Part shown: positions 18,041-26,386 of the stretch, piece after piece | Layout of the letters: every line of letters starts with the position of its first letter | Position numbering within the stretch: position 1 is the stretch's first letter | Assembly: GCF_964222135.1 (NCBI RefSeq) | Contig: NZ_CAXQBR010000002.1 | Span: 1-62,029, forward strand | Source of the DNA: Euzebya sp. | GTDB lineage: Bacteria; Actinomycetota; Nitriliruptoria; Euzebyales; Euzebyaceae | Reading direction: 5' to 3' | Length of the DNA stretch: 62,029 nt | Translations under genes and position numbers: made by a program | Notes under the pieces: model-generated | What the model saw: the letters and a program-made list of their open reading frames with translations, nothing else | What the model was told of the DNA's origin: nothing | Database searches by the model: none

Positions 18041-19024
18041 ATGGACATCGAGCTCGGCCGCCTCGAACCGGTCGTGCCGCGCACCGTGTGGGCGCACGAG
18101 GCACAGGACTTCACGCCGTGGCTGCTCGCCCATCCCGATGACCTGGCGGAGGCGCTCGGCATCGAGCTCGAGTTCACCGCGGCGGAGCATCCGGTCGGGC
18201 CGTACGCCCTCGATCTCGTCGGCCGCGACCTGACGCACGATGCGGTGCTGATCGTCGAGAACCAGCTGGAGGCGACCGATCACAGCCACCTCGGTCAGCT
18301 CCTCACCCACACCGCTGGGACCGGGGCCGCGACGATCGTGTGGATCGCCACGAGGATGCGCGACGAGCACCGACAGGCGCTCGACTGGTTGAACCAGGAG
18401 ACCGGGGAGGGCATCCGGTTCTTCGGCGTGGAGCTGCGGGTGGTGCGCATCGGCACCTCTGCGCCTGCGCCGCTCCTCGACGTCGTGGCCGAGCCGAACG
18501 ACTGGCAGAAGCACGTCAGGGCTGCCGCGCGGGCCGAGCAGTCCGGCGGCAAGGGCGAGATCTACCTGCGGTTCTGGACCCGCTACCTCGAACGCGTCCA
18601 CGATGAGCACCCGGGGTGGACGAGGGCACGGAAGCCGCAGACCGCGAACTGGATAAGCCAACCCGCGGGGGTACCCGGGGCGTACATCTCGGTGAGCTTC
18701 GCGGCGGGGGCACGGCTGCGCCACGAGCTCTACATCGACTCCGAGGATGGCGAGGTCAACCAGCGGACGTTCGACGCCCTGTCGGCGCACCGCGATCTGC
18801 TCGAGGAGCAGTACGGACGGCAGCTGTCGTTCGAGCCGCTCTCGAACCGTCGGGCGTGCCGCATCGCTGAGTACCGCGACGATGGTGATGCTGCCGACGT
18901 CGATCGGCACGAGGACTTCATCGATTGGTTCTTCGACGCGGGGGTGCGTCTCCGTCGCGCCATCGCTGCGTTGCCCGCGCGGTGGATCGACAGCGGTCCT
19001 GCACGGCCGGATGTGGACCTGTAG
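18041..19024 (+). CDS. DUF4268 protein with N-terminal nuclease-like domain
   Basis: 327 residues. The N-terminal half has the restriction-nuclease-like pattern seen in DUF4268 proteins: YALDLVGRD, a strand with E-N-Q (VLIVENQLEATDHSHLGQLL, about 68-87), then IVWIATRMRDEHRQALDWLN. The second half (about 165-320) is DUF4268 itself, with the FWTRYLERV and LYIDSEDGEVNQR stretches. The D...ENQ trio could be a PD-(D/E)XK variant in which Lys is replaced by Gln. ATG follows GAGAGGATCCG. The family is common as solitary genes in defence-rich regions. It is divergent from the Zn-ribbon gene, with about 60 bases between them for promoters. Confidence 0.8.
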   Translation: MDIELGRLEPVVPRTVWAHEAQDFTPWLLAHPDDLAEALGIELEFTAAEHPVGPYALDLVGRDLTHDAVLIVENQLEATDHSHLGQLLTHTAGTGAATIVWIATRMRDEHRQALDWLNQETGEGIRFFGVELRVVRIGTSAPAPLLDVVAEPNDWQKHVRAAARAEQSGGKGEIYLRFWTRYLERVHDEHPGWTRARKPQTANWISQPAGVPGAYISVSFAAGARLRHELYIDSEDGEVNQRTFDALSAHRDLLEEQYGRQLSFEPLSNRRACRIAEYRDDGDAADVDRHEDFIDWFFDAGVRLRRAIAALPARWIDSGPARPDVDL

Positions 19025-19456
19025 GCCGTCCACAGGCGTCCCGATCGGTCTCGCCACGTGAGCGGCCCGCCCGTAGCATCGGTCCAATAGCCGCCCCCCG
19101 GAGCCCCGATGTCCGATCTCGAAGGCCGCATGACCGACGCGGAGCACCGACTGGACGTGGTCGAGGCCGACCTCGGCGACATCAGTACTGCCCGCGGACA
19201 TGACGTGGCGCTGCTGACCGCCCTTCGGCAGACGCAGGTCGAGCACTCCACCGTCCTGGCACAGCAGTCCGGGATCCTCGCCGAGCACTCCGCGACCCTG
19301 GCGGAGCACTCGGCCACATTGGCCAGGCATTCCGCCATGCACGCCGAGCACACCCGGCGGTTCGACCAGATCGACAGCGCCCTCGGGACGCTGACGGTGG
19401 GCATGCACGCGATCGAACGGCTCCTCACCCGCCTGGTCGAGGACGAGACTGACTGA
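19024..19456 (+). repeat. Duplicated module, copy A (pairs with 23166-23576)
   Basis: The upstream region and whole coiled-coil gene are repeated 4.1 kb away. Both copies begin GGCCGTCCACAGG, share GATCGGTCTCGCCAC and a TAGCAT box, and then carry CGGAG followed by nearly the same start of the gene. Similarity extends to the 3' end (GTGGGCATGCACGCGATCGA). The TAGCAT box, conserved where other spacer bases differ, is a candidate -10. Confidence 0.8.
19109..19456 (+). CDS. Small coiled-coil protein with 7-residue repeats, copy A
   Basis: 115 residues, predicted to be almost fully helical. A central run of heptads of the form xxLAEHS (about residues 47-77: ILAEHSATLAEHSATLARHS) is flanked by MSDLEGRMTDAEHRLDVVEA and by HAEHTRRFDQID and HAIERLLTRLV. 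Such regular hydrophobic spacing implies an oligomeric coiled coil; no signal or membrane segment is present. A close paralogue lies at 23250. The copies differ by one heptad, consistent with repeat-number change. Function unknown. It is co-directional with the DUF4268 gene and convergent with the NERD-helicase gene. Confidence 0.75.
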   Translation: MSDLEGRMTDAEHRLDVVEADLGDISTARGHDVALLTALRQTQVEHSTVLAQQSGILAEHSATLAEHSATLARHSAMHAEHTRRFDQIDSALGTLTVGMHAIERLLTRLVEDETD

Positions 19457-19476
19457 CTGGCGGGCGGAGCCCATGA

Positions 19477-21150
19477 TCAGGCGGCCGGCGCGTCCTTGAA
19501 CAGCGCTGCCAACGTGTACAACCCGGCCCGGCGGAGCTGGTCGGGGTCACCGACCAGGACCAGCAGCGAGCGGGCTCTCGTCGCCGCCGCGTAGACGTTG
19601 CGGCTGAGCTCCTCGGCGGTCTTGTCCGACCGCAGGTCCAGGCCGAGGACGACCGCGGGGCGCTCCATCCCCTTGAACGCCGCGGCGTTGGTGGTCACCG
19701 TCTCGCCGGCGTCGTCCTGGGCGATCAGCGCGGCCGGGTCGCCCTGCAGGGGGTTGTGGTACAGCCACAGGCAGGCGACGTCGCCGGCCGCGAACCCCTC
19801 GTCCCGCACGAGCTTCCGGGCGAACTCCGGCACCCTCCCCACCACCCGGTCGGCGGGGACGCGCTCGAAGCGGATCGGCGGGCCCGACCCGGTCAGGCAG
19901 TCGGTCTCCACCGCGCCGAACAGCCGGGCGAAGTTGGCGATCTCGACGGAGTTGCGGAAGTTCTCGCGCAGCTCGTGCTCGACGTCGACGAAGTCCCGCA
20001 ACGTCGGGGCGGTGCCGAACAGGTCCTGCTGGCGGTCGGCGAAGGCGTACCACCGCCCGCCGTCGCGCAGCAGGCCGGCCAGGGCCATCAGCCACAGCTC
20101 GTTCGGGTCCTGCGCCTCGTCCAGCACGATCACATCGAACTCGCCGGCCACCCCGGACTGGCCCAACCGGTCGGGGAGGACCTGGTAGTACCACTCCGTC
20201 AGCCCCTCCCGGCCGGGCATCTCGCCCGGGTCGCTGACCAGCGAGACCAGGTCGTTGACGACGACGTGACCCGACACCTCCCCGGTGACCTCGTCAGCCG
20301 CCGGGGACTGGATCGCGCGCAACCGCTCCTCCAGCCGCCGGCGCAGGTGGGTGCTGAGCAGCTTGTGCCAGCAGGTCAACAGGACCCGGTCGCCCTGGGC
20401 GGCGAACTTCGCGGCGACCTCCAAGGCCAAGACCGTCTTGCCCGTCCCGGCCGCCCCGCGGACCAGCACCTTCTTGTCCCGGGTGAACCGGTGCATCACG
20501 TTGCGGTGCGACGCCGTCAGCGCCCGGACCCGCGCGTCGTGGGCACCGACCACCAGCGCCGTGCTGGGCGTCCCCTCCACCGATCGGCCCCGCAGCACCC
20601 GGGCGATCCGCTCGGCGCGGAGCTCGCCGATCGCCTCCTCCCCGTCGACCATCGGACCCTGCACGCGCCGCAACGACCCGGGCACGTCCGCCAGCGCCCG
20701 CGCGTCCCACAGCCGGTCGTCGCCGAGCACCGGGTCGCCAGGGGCGTCGAGGGTGCACTCCGGCGTGGCGACCGCCCAGCGGATCGGGATGGTCTCGACG
20801 GGCAGCTGCGCGTCGGCCAGCGCCCGGCTGAGGAACGACCGGACCCGCTTGACCTGGGCGACCGGGTCGCGGATCTCGGCCATGCCGGCCTCCCGGCGCC
20901 GCCACGACCGCCGGGTGGCGTCGTAGGACACCGTGCCGCCCTTCACCTCGACGACCACCACCCCGTGGTCGGGGTCCACGACGACCAGGTCCGCCTCCGC
21001 CTCGGCCAGCCGCCCGCGGTCGGGGACGCTCAGCATGACCTCGTTGAGCAGGATCGCCCGGTCACCCACCGACTCGGCGATCCGCTCGTACAGCATCCGC
21101 TCCGCCGGCGGGGCGTCGTCGGACCAGCGCGGGTCGTTCCACCCCTCCAC
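19477..21150 (-). CDS. NERD-domain protein with UvrD/DEAD-like helicase
   Basis: 557 residues. The N-terminal NERD nuclease-like domain (about 15-120) shows LVVVDPDHGVVVVEVKGG, giving D...ExK of the PD-(D/E)XK fold. A superfamily 1 helicase follows: Walker A RGAAGTGKT near 235-243, Walker B VIVLDEAQD near 345, ELRENFRN near 397 and the closing AATRARSLLVLVGD near 530. Nuclease-helicase fusions of this type occur in DNA repair and in defence islands. GTG start, with GGAGGG immediately upstream. It is convergent with the coiled-coil gene and follows Qng1 on the same strand by 27 bases, so read-through from that gene is possible. Confidence 0.85.
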   Translation of the reverse strand: MEGWNDPRWSDDAPPAERMLYERIAESVGDRAILLNEVMLSVPDRGRLAEAEADLVVVDPDHGVVVVEVKGGTVSYDATRRSWRRREAGMAEIRDPVAQVKRVRSFLSRALADAQLPVETIPIRWAVATPECTLDAPGDPVLGDDRLWDARALADVPGSLRRVQGPMVDGEEAIGELRAERIARVLRGRSVEGTPSTALVVGAHDARVRALTASHRNVMHRFTRDKKVLVRGAAGTGKTVLALEVAAKFAAQGDRVLLTCWHKLLSTHLRRRLEERLRAIQSPAADEVTGEVSGHVVVNDLVSLVSDPGEMPGREGLTEWYYQVLPDRLGQSGVAGEFDVIVLDEAQDPNELWLMALAGLLRDGGRWYAFADRQQDLFGTAPTLRDFVDVEHELRENFRNSVEIANFARLFGAVETDCLTGSGPPIRFERVPADRVVGRVPEFARKLVRDEGFAAGDVACLWLYHNPLQGDPAALIAQDDAGETVTTNAAAFKGMERPAVVLGLDLRSDKTAEELSRNVYAAATRARSLLVLVGDPDQLRRAGLYTLAALFKDAPAA

Positions 21151-21177
21151 CCCTCCGATGCAACCACACGCCGCCGG

Positions 21178-22167
21178 TCAGTACATCGTGGTCGGGGTCA
21201 GGTGGTGGGGCCAGAAGGTCGCGTGGTACGTCTTCCACAGGCGGTAGTCGATCTGGGGGATGATCACCTGCCGGTCGTCGGGCCGTCGCCGGTTGATCGC
21301 GTCGGTCAGCTGCGCGGTGGCGACGAGGGTGCTGGCCCGGATCTCGATCTCCTCGTCGCTGTCGCGCGCCACGATGCCCCGCTCGGTGATCGTGGCCTCC
21401 AGCTCCGGGCTGTAGGTGAGGATGCCCATGACGCGCAGGGCGACCGGGACGATGTAGTCGGCGAAGGCGGTCATGCGGTCGAGGTCGCGCAGCTCGATCA
21501 GCTCCGCGCCGCGCAGCGACCACAGGGCGAGCTGGGCCAGCTTGTGCAGCTGCACCTCCTGCCCGCGGTACGTCGAGACGTCGTCGAACCGCGGGAACTC
21601 GCGCACCAGCCGCTCCAGCATCCCCTGGCCGTCGGCGTACATGGCGGGTTCGCAGTCGCGGATGAAGGTGTGGAAGTGCCCGTCGTAGCGCTCGACGAGC
21701 CGTCGACCCACGTCGTTGAGGATCTGCGCCCGCTCGGCGTTGAGGGGCATGGTGATCGACCCCTCGAAGATCGTGTCGAGGTACCCCTCGGTGATCGTCG
21801 TCCAGTGCGCGCCGTCGAGGAGCGGCTCACCCCGCTCGAGCGCCTCGTGGAGGCAGGCCGACATCCCGTCGGTGTCGACCAGCTGCTCCCCGTCTCGCTG
21901 CACGATGAACGTCTCGCCCGTCTCGAAGTCGGTGAACGCGAAGTTGAGGCAAGCGACCAGCATCATCAGGTCGATCGCCTTGTCGGGGTCCCGGTCGACG
22001 TCGTAGGGGGCCAGGGAGAGGTTCCGCGGGAACACGAACGTCTCGTACGCCATCCACGAGGCCACCGACTCGATCGCCTCGGTTGAGATCTGCACGTGCT
22101 CGGCCGTCTCCGTCACGGGGAGGCAGGAGCGCAGCACGGGTGAGCTCCAGTGGGGCGGGGTCAACAT
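21178..22167 (-). CDS. qng1: Queuosine-5'-phosphate N-glycosylase / queuosine salvage protein (DUF2419)
   Basis: 329 residues, close to the family length. Family hallmarks are present: DLMMLVACLNFAFTDFETGE (about 85-104), NAERAQILNDVGRRLVERYD (about 145-164), VREFPRFDDV, the LTAFADY-like MTAFADYIVPVALRVMGILTY (in two overlapping parts, about 230-250), EIEIRASTLVA and DYRLWKTYH. These enzymes release queuine from queuosine-5'-phosphate so that it can be reinserted into tRNA by a transglycosylase. The ATG has GGAGA just upstream. It is divergent from a PfkB kinase gene with only 57 bases between the starts, a shared control region. The family call is strong; the substrate follows from characterised members. 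Confidence 0.85.
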   Translation of the reverse strand: MLTPPHWSSPVLRSCLPVTETAEHVQISTEAIESVASWMAYETFVFPRNLSLAPYDVDRDPDKAIDLMMLVACLNFAFTDFETGETFIVQRDGEQLVDTDGMSACLHEALERGEPLLDGAHWTTITEGYLDTIFEGSITMPLNAERAQILNDVGRRLVERYDGHFHTFIRDCEPAMYADGQGMLERLVREFPRFDDVSTYRGQEVQLHKLAQLALWSLRGAELIELRDLDRMTAFADYIVPVALRVMGILTYSPELEATITERGIVARDSDEEIEIRASTLVATAQLTDAINRRRPDDRQVIIPQIDYRLWKTYHATFWPHHLTPTTMY

Positions 22168-22224
22168 GGTCTCCTGTGTCGTGGTCGAGGATCCAGAACC
22201 CCGGACCGTAGAGGAGCCCCAGCC

Positions 22225-23157
22225 ATGCCGCCCGACCCGACGCCCACCCCGCGCATCGCCGTGGTGGGCAGCACGATGATCGACCTGATCGCCTACGTCG
22301 ACCGCGTCCCGGCGGCGGGCGAGACCGTCATCGGCCGCCGGTTCAGCCAGGGCTTCGGGGGCAAGGGCGCCAACCAGGCGGTGATGGCCGCGCGGCTCGG
22401 TGCGCAGGTCGCGATGGTCGCCTGCGTCGGGGACGACGCCTTCGGCCAGCAGACGCTCGACAACCTGGTCGAGATGGGCGTCGACACCGCACACGTCCGG
22501 CAGGTCCCGGGCACCAGCGGGATCGCCCCGATCTGGGTGGAGGCCGACGGCAGCAACCGCATCGTGATCGTGCCGGGGGCGAACGACGAGCTGACGGCGG
22601 ACGCCGCGGTCTCCGCGATCACCGCGCTGGCGCACGTGGATGTCGTCGTCGGGCAGCTCGAGGTCCCCCAGCCCGCCACCACCGCCGCGTTCGAGGCCGC
22701 CCGGCGCCGCGGAGCGGTGACGATCCTCAACCCCGCGCCGTTCGCCCCGCTGTCGACCGAGCTGCTGGCCGCCACTGACTGGCTGGTGCCGAACGAGGTG
22801 GAGCTGGAGGGTCTGGTGGGCCCCGTCGACCCCAACGACGACACCGCGTTGGAGGGGGCGGTCCGCGCGCTCGGACCCCGCCTGCTGGTGACCCTCGGCG
22901 CGGCCGGGGCTGTGCTGGTGGGGGAGGGGGCGGTCGTGCGCGTCCCGGCTCCCTCGGTCGACGCCGTCGACAGCACCGGCGCGGGTGACGCCTTCATCGG
23001 CGCCTTCGCCGTCGGCATGGCCCTCGGCCGCGGGGTGGAGGCGAGCATCGACCTCGGCGTCCGCTGCGCCAGCGACAGCGTGACCCGGCCCGGCACGCAG
23101 TCCTCCTTCCCCGACCGCAAGCGCTGCACGACCCTGCTCTCGGGGGCCACGAGCTGA
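22225..23157 (+). CDS. PfkB-family sugar/nucleoside kinase, ribokinase-like
   Basis: 310 residues. Both PfkB signatures are present: GFGGKGANQAVMAARLGA near 43-60 and DSTGAGDAFIGAF near 252-264, the latter with the catalytic Asp. An N-terminal GSTMIDLIAYVDR and an N-P-A-P motif (LNPAPFAP near 170) are typical of ribokinase. It transfers phosphate from ATP to a sugar hydroxyl. Divergence from the queuosine-phosphate glycosylase suggests either recycling of the released ribose-5-phosphate moiety's precursors or phosphorylation of queuosine itself to make the glycosylase substrate. That is inference; plain ribokinase is the default reading. Confidence 0.85.
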   Translation: MPPDPTPTPRIAVVGSTMIDLIAYVDRVPAAGETVIGRRFSQGFGGKGANQAVMAARLGAQVAMVACVGDDAFGQQTLDNLVEMGVDTAHVRQVPGTSGIAPIWVEADGSNRIVIVPGANDELTADAAVSAITALAHVDVVVGQLEVPQPATTAAFEAARRRGAVTILNPAPFAPLSTELLAATDWLVPNEVELEGLVGPVDPNDDTALEGAVRALGPRLLVTLGAAGAVLVGEGAVVRVPAPSVDAVDSTGAGDAFIGAFAVGMALGRGVEASIDLGVRCASDSVTRPGTQSSFPDRKRCTTLLSGATS

Positions 23158-23165
23158 ATCGGGCT

Positions 23166-23576
23166 GGCCGTCCACAGGAGCATCGATCGGTCTCGCCACC
23201 ACATCGGTCCCCGACTAGCATCAGAACTCACTCGATCGCGGAGTCCCCGGTGCCTGATCTCGAAGGACGCATCACCGATGTGGAGCAGCGTGTGGACGCC
23301 TTCGAGTCCGGGCTCGACGACATCCGCACTGCCCGTCGGCACGACGTGGAGCTGCTGAGCGCGCTCCGGCAGACCCAGGTCGAGCACTCCGCCGTCCTGG
23401 CCGACCACACCGCGATCCTGGCGGAGCACACCGCGATCCTGGCCGAGCACTCCGCGATGCACGCCGAGCACACCCGGCGCTTCGATCGGATCGACCGCAC
23501 GCTCGGGGAGCTGACGGTGGGCATGCACGCGATCGAGGGGCTCCTGACCCGCCTCGTCGAGGACGAGGGCAGCTGA
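23166..23576 (+). repeat. Duplicated module, copy B (pairs with 19024-19456)
   Basis: Second copy of the upstream region plus coiled-coil gene. It differs from copy A by scattered substitutions and by loss of one 21-base heptad in the gene. The intervening 3.7 kb (NERD-helicase, qng1, kinase) is not repeated, so this is a dispersed duplication and not a tandem one. Confidence 0.8.
23250..23576 (+). CDS. Small coiled-coil protein with 7-residue repeats, copy B
   Basis: 108 residues, paralogous to the gene at 19109. It starts MPDLEGRITDVEQRVDAFES and carries four heptads of the form xVLADHT/xILAEHT (about residues 46-73) before HAEHTRRFDRID and the shared C-terminus. The start is GTG where copy A has ATG at the aligned position, which supports both starts. 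The conserved D-L-E-G-R-x-T-D opening and the C-terminal HAIEGLLTRLVEDE are the least changed parts and may be the functional ends. Function unknown. Confidence 0.75.
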   Translation: MPDLEGRITDVEQRVDAFESGLDDIRTARRHDVELLSALRQTQVEHSAVLADHTAILAEHTAILAEHSAMHAEHTRRFDRIDRTLGELTVGMHAIEGLLTRLVEDEGS

Positions 23577-23617
23577 CCAGCGGCCGCCGGCGTCCGGCCC
23601 GACAGCCGGACGGGCTG

Positions 23618-23893
23618 TCAGTCGCTGAGCAGGGACCGCGCGACGTCCCACTCGACCCCGCAGGTCCGCACGAGGCTGGCGACCGCGTCCTCGTGCGGGA
23701 TCGTCTCGGCCTCGATGGCCTGCTTGAGGGACTCCACGCGCTGTGCCAGCTCCCGGTCGGTCACCCGCTGGTGCCGTGGTGGCGCGGGGCGGTTCGGCGC
23801 GGGCACGACGATGGGGGCGTTCGCCCGGTCCTGCCGACGGCTGTAGATGACCAGGACGATCACGACGACGAGGAGCAGCACCAGCAGCGGCAT
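23618..23893 (-). CDS. Small single-pass membrane protein
   Basis: 91 residues. One hydrophobic helix at the N-terminus (MPLLVLLLVVVIVLVIYS) is followed by R-R and a soluble tail, so the C-terminus should be cytoplasmic. The tail is proline-rich (residues 25-40) and then helical, ending WDVARSLLSD. ATG overlaps the TGA of the CPBP protease gene (TGATG), so the two are coupled. No family recognised; the tail vaguely resembles SHOCT-like or short lipoprotein-regulator helices. Confidence 0.65.
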   Translation of the reverse strand: MPLLVLLLVVVIVLVIYSRRQDRANAPIVVPAPNRPAPPRHQRVTDRELAQRVESLKQAIEAETIPHEDAVASLVRTCGVEWDVARSLLSD

Positions 23894-24657
23894 CACCTAC
23901 GAGTGTGCCGTCCCGGGCGGGTCCTCTCAGCGATCACCCCACCGGCGCGATCGGTCCCGCGGGCCAGCCACCGCGCAGCCGCGAGGCCGAGCACGTTGGC
24001 GGCGACGTGCACACCGATCGGCGCGACCAGGTGCCCGGCCCGGCGCCGGAGGACGTGGAGGACGCCGCCGGCCGCGGTCATCGCCGCCACCTGGGCGACC
24101 AGGACGGGCAGCTCGCCGTGCGCCGTCGCCAGCCCCTCCACCGAGGCGTTCTGCCGACGCAGCTCCCGGGCCGGCAGGATGTGCCACACCCCGAACAGCA
24201 GCGACGACACCGCACCGGGTGCCCACGACGGTCGGCTCGTCCCCTCCAACAGGGCGGGCAGGACCCCGCGGAAGGCGACCTCCTCCGCCAGCGCCGTCCC
24301 CAGCGGGATCCGCACCAGGACGTGCCACCAGGCGGTTGACGTCGACAAGGAGGTGACGCGCTCGTCCGCGAACGCCGTCCGCCCCGCGCCCGAGGCCAGC
24401 ACGGCGCCGTACCCGGCGGCGACCATCGCGGCCCCCGCCGCGCCCGCGACCGCTCCCCGCCGCAGGTCGCGGCGGTCCAGCCCCAGCGCCGCGTCGTCGC
24501 ACCCGGCGCGACGCGCGAGCGCGACGAGCGTGGCGGCCAGCCCCAGGTTCCACGGGACGTAGGCCACCGGCGGCAGCACCCGGTTGGTCATCACGTTCGA
24601 CGCCGCCAGCACCGACACGGCGGCCACCGCGGTGCGGTCCCGCGATCCCGCCCTCAC
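23893..24657 (-). CDS. CPBP-family intramembrane metalloprotease (Abi/CAAX-like)
   Basis: 254 residues with several hydrophobic helices. The diagnostic motifs are EEVAFRG (motif 1, E-E-x3-R, about 137-143), FGVWHI (motif 2 His, about 171-176) and HVAANVLGL (motif 3, about 226-234). These are the metal ligands of Rce1/CPBP enzymes, which in bacteria are linked to bacteriocin immunity, sortase-like processing or regulation, with substrates mostly unknown. GTG start, with GGGGAGG eight bases upstream. The small membrane protein is translated directly after it. Confidence 0.85.
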   Translation of the reverse strand: MRAGSRDRTAVAAVSVLAASNVMTNRVLPPVAYVPWNLGLAATLVALARRAGCDDAALGLDRRDLRRGAVAGAAGAAMVAAGYGAVLASGAGRTAFADERVTSLSTSTAWWHVLVRIPLGTALAEEVAFRGVLPALLEGTSRPSWAPGAVSSLLFGVWHILPARELRRQNASVEGLATAHGELPVLVAQVAAMTAAGGVLHVLRRRAGHLVAPIGVHVAANVLGLAAARWLARGTDRAGGVIAERTRPGRHTRR

Positions 24658-24873
24658 CGGAGCGGCCTCCCCGTGACGTTCGCTGCGCCGACGCACATCG
24701 CGCCGGTCCCGCAGACGTGGCGTGGCCGCATCGTGACATCCTCCCACCCGAGGGCCTCCGTCGGGCGGGATGGCGCACACGGCGCGTGCGCCCCCAGCCC
24801 GCCCTAAGGATCCCGTCGCGAGATGCCGTAACCCTCCACCGAGGGGCGGGGACGCGAGGCAGAGGGAACGAGG

Positions 24874-26352
24874 ATGTCGACGACGGTGCAGCCCACGCTC
24901 AACCACCGCCCGGCCGAGGGCGGTCCGGGGTTCCGCCCGCCGCCCCGACGGCCGCACGACACCCGGCTGGTGCAGGACCACCTCCTCGGCTTCGTCGCGG
25001 CCCTGACCGCCGCCGACGTCCTCGCTCTGATCGGCCTCCTCGGCGTGGTCGCCCTGCGGCACGCCCCGGAGCGGGACACGTCAGGCAGCGTCCACCTCGC
25101 CGCCGCCGTCATCGTCCTCCTCGTCACGCCGGTGGTGTGGCGCCGCCTCGGCCTCTACCGGATGGTCGGCAGCTGGACGCTCGCCTCCGCCGTCACCGCG
25201 GGCGCGGCCGGGGCCGGTTCCCTGGTGCTGATCGGCGCGACGGTGATCGTCGTCCTCGACGTGGGCGACGTCTCGCGCCCGCTCCTGCTCGGCGCCCTCG
25301 CCGCGACCGGCGCATGGGTCACCGCCAGCCGCGCCGTCACCGGGATCGTGCTCCGCCGCCGCCAGGCCGACCCCCGCTGGCGCCGCCGGGTCCTGCTGGT
25401 CGGCGGGGACGTCGAGGGCGCCCGCTTCGTGTCGGTCGTGCACGACAGCCCGGACCTGGGCATGACCCTGATCGGCTACGTGGGCCGTGACATCCCCGGC
25501 GCCACGGACGAGCGGCGGCTCGGCGACCTGGCGGACCTCGCGGACATCCTGGCCACCGAGATCGTCGACGACGTCGTCGTCTGCCTGCCGTTCACCGAGT
25601 GGAACCTGGTCCGCGACTGCGTGGCCGTCGCCCGCGAGCAGGGCAAGACCATCCGCATGCCGCTGTGGGTGGCCGAGGACCTGGGCTGTGGCACCCGGGT
25701 CGACGACGTCGTCGGCGCCCCGCTGCTGAGCCTGACCACCACCCCCGACGACGTCATCCAGGTCGGGGTGAAGCGCGTCATCGACGTCGTGATCGCCGCG
25801 ATCACCGTCGTCTGCTGCCTGCCCGTCCTCGCCGCTGCCGCCGTGGCGGTCAAGGTCGGCGACGGCGGCCCGATCCTGTTCGCCCAGACGAGGGTCGGCC
25901 TGCACGGGCGTCCCTTCCGGCTGCTCAAGTTCCGCACCATGGTCGTCGACGCCGAGGCCCGACTGGCCGAGGTCGCCCACCTCAACGAGCGCGACGGCGT
26001 GGCGTTCAAGGCCACCAACGACCCGCGGGTCACCCCGATCGGGCGGTGGCTGCGGCGGCTGAGCATCGACGAGCTGCCCCAGCTCCTCAACGTCCTGAAG
26101 GGCGAGATGTCCCTCGTCGGTCCGCGGCCCGCGATGCCCCACGAGGTGTCGATGTACGACCTCCGCCACCGCCGGCGCCTGTCGGTCAAGCCGGGCGTGA
26201 CCGGCCTGTGGCAGGTCTCGGCCCGCCAGGACGGCGACTTCGAGGCGTGGGTCGAGCTCGACCTCGCCTACATCGACACCTGGTCGCTCGCCTCGGACGT
26301 CCGGATCCTGTGCCGGACCGTGCCGGCGGTCCTGCGCGGCACCGGGGTCTGA
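24874..26352 (+). CDS. Exopolysaccharide polyprenyl-phosphate sugar transferase
   Basis: 492 residues. Four N-terminal membrane helices (about 35-160), a soluble Rossmann-like domain (about 168-290) with VLLVGGDVEGARFV, then a fifth helix (about 300-325) and a bacterial sugar transferase domain. Family motifs include LLKFRTMVVDAE (about 349-360), SIDELPQLLNVLKGEMSLVG followed by PRP (about 397-419) and LSVKPGVTGLWQVSAR. The enzyme puts the first sugar-1-phosphate on undecaprenyl phosphate at the cytoplasmic face. No other polysaccharide gene is in the window, so the repeat unit is unknown. Its ATG follows GGAACGAGG. The 216 bases upstream hold the shared promoter with the CPBP gene and nothing else that I recognise. 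Confidence 0.93.
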   Translation: MSTTVQPTLNHRPAEGGPGFRPPPRRPHDTRLVQDHLLGFVAALTAADVLALIGLLGVVALRHAPERDTSGSVHLAAAVIVLLVTPVVWRRLGLYRMVGSWTLASAVTAGAAGAGSLVLIGATVIVVLDVGDVSRPLLLGALAATGAWVTASRAVTGIVLRRRQADPRWRRRVLLVGGDVEGARFVSVVHDSPDLGMTLIGYVGRDIPGATDERRLGDLADLADILATEIVDDVVVCLPFTEWNLVRDCVAVAREQGKTIRMPLWVAEDLGCGTRVDDVVGAPLLSLTTTPDDVIQVGVKRVIDVVIAAITVVCCLPVLAAAAVAVKVGDGGPILFAQTRVGLHGRPFRLLKFRTMVVDAEARLAEVAHLNERDGVAFKATNDPRVTPIGRWLRRLSIDELPQLLNVLKGEMSLVGPRPAMPHEVSMYDLRHRRRLSVKPGVTGLWQVSARQDGDFEAWVELDLAYIDTWSLASDVRILCRTVPAVLRGTGV

Positions 26353-26386
26353 CGCACGTCCGACCGGCCTGCGAGGATCGGCGGCG

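Noticed and set aside
19756-22086. Plus-strand open frame of 776 codons
   Set aside because: Antisense to the NERD-helicase and Qng1 genes, both with family motifs; no homology pattern or start context of its own.
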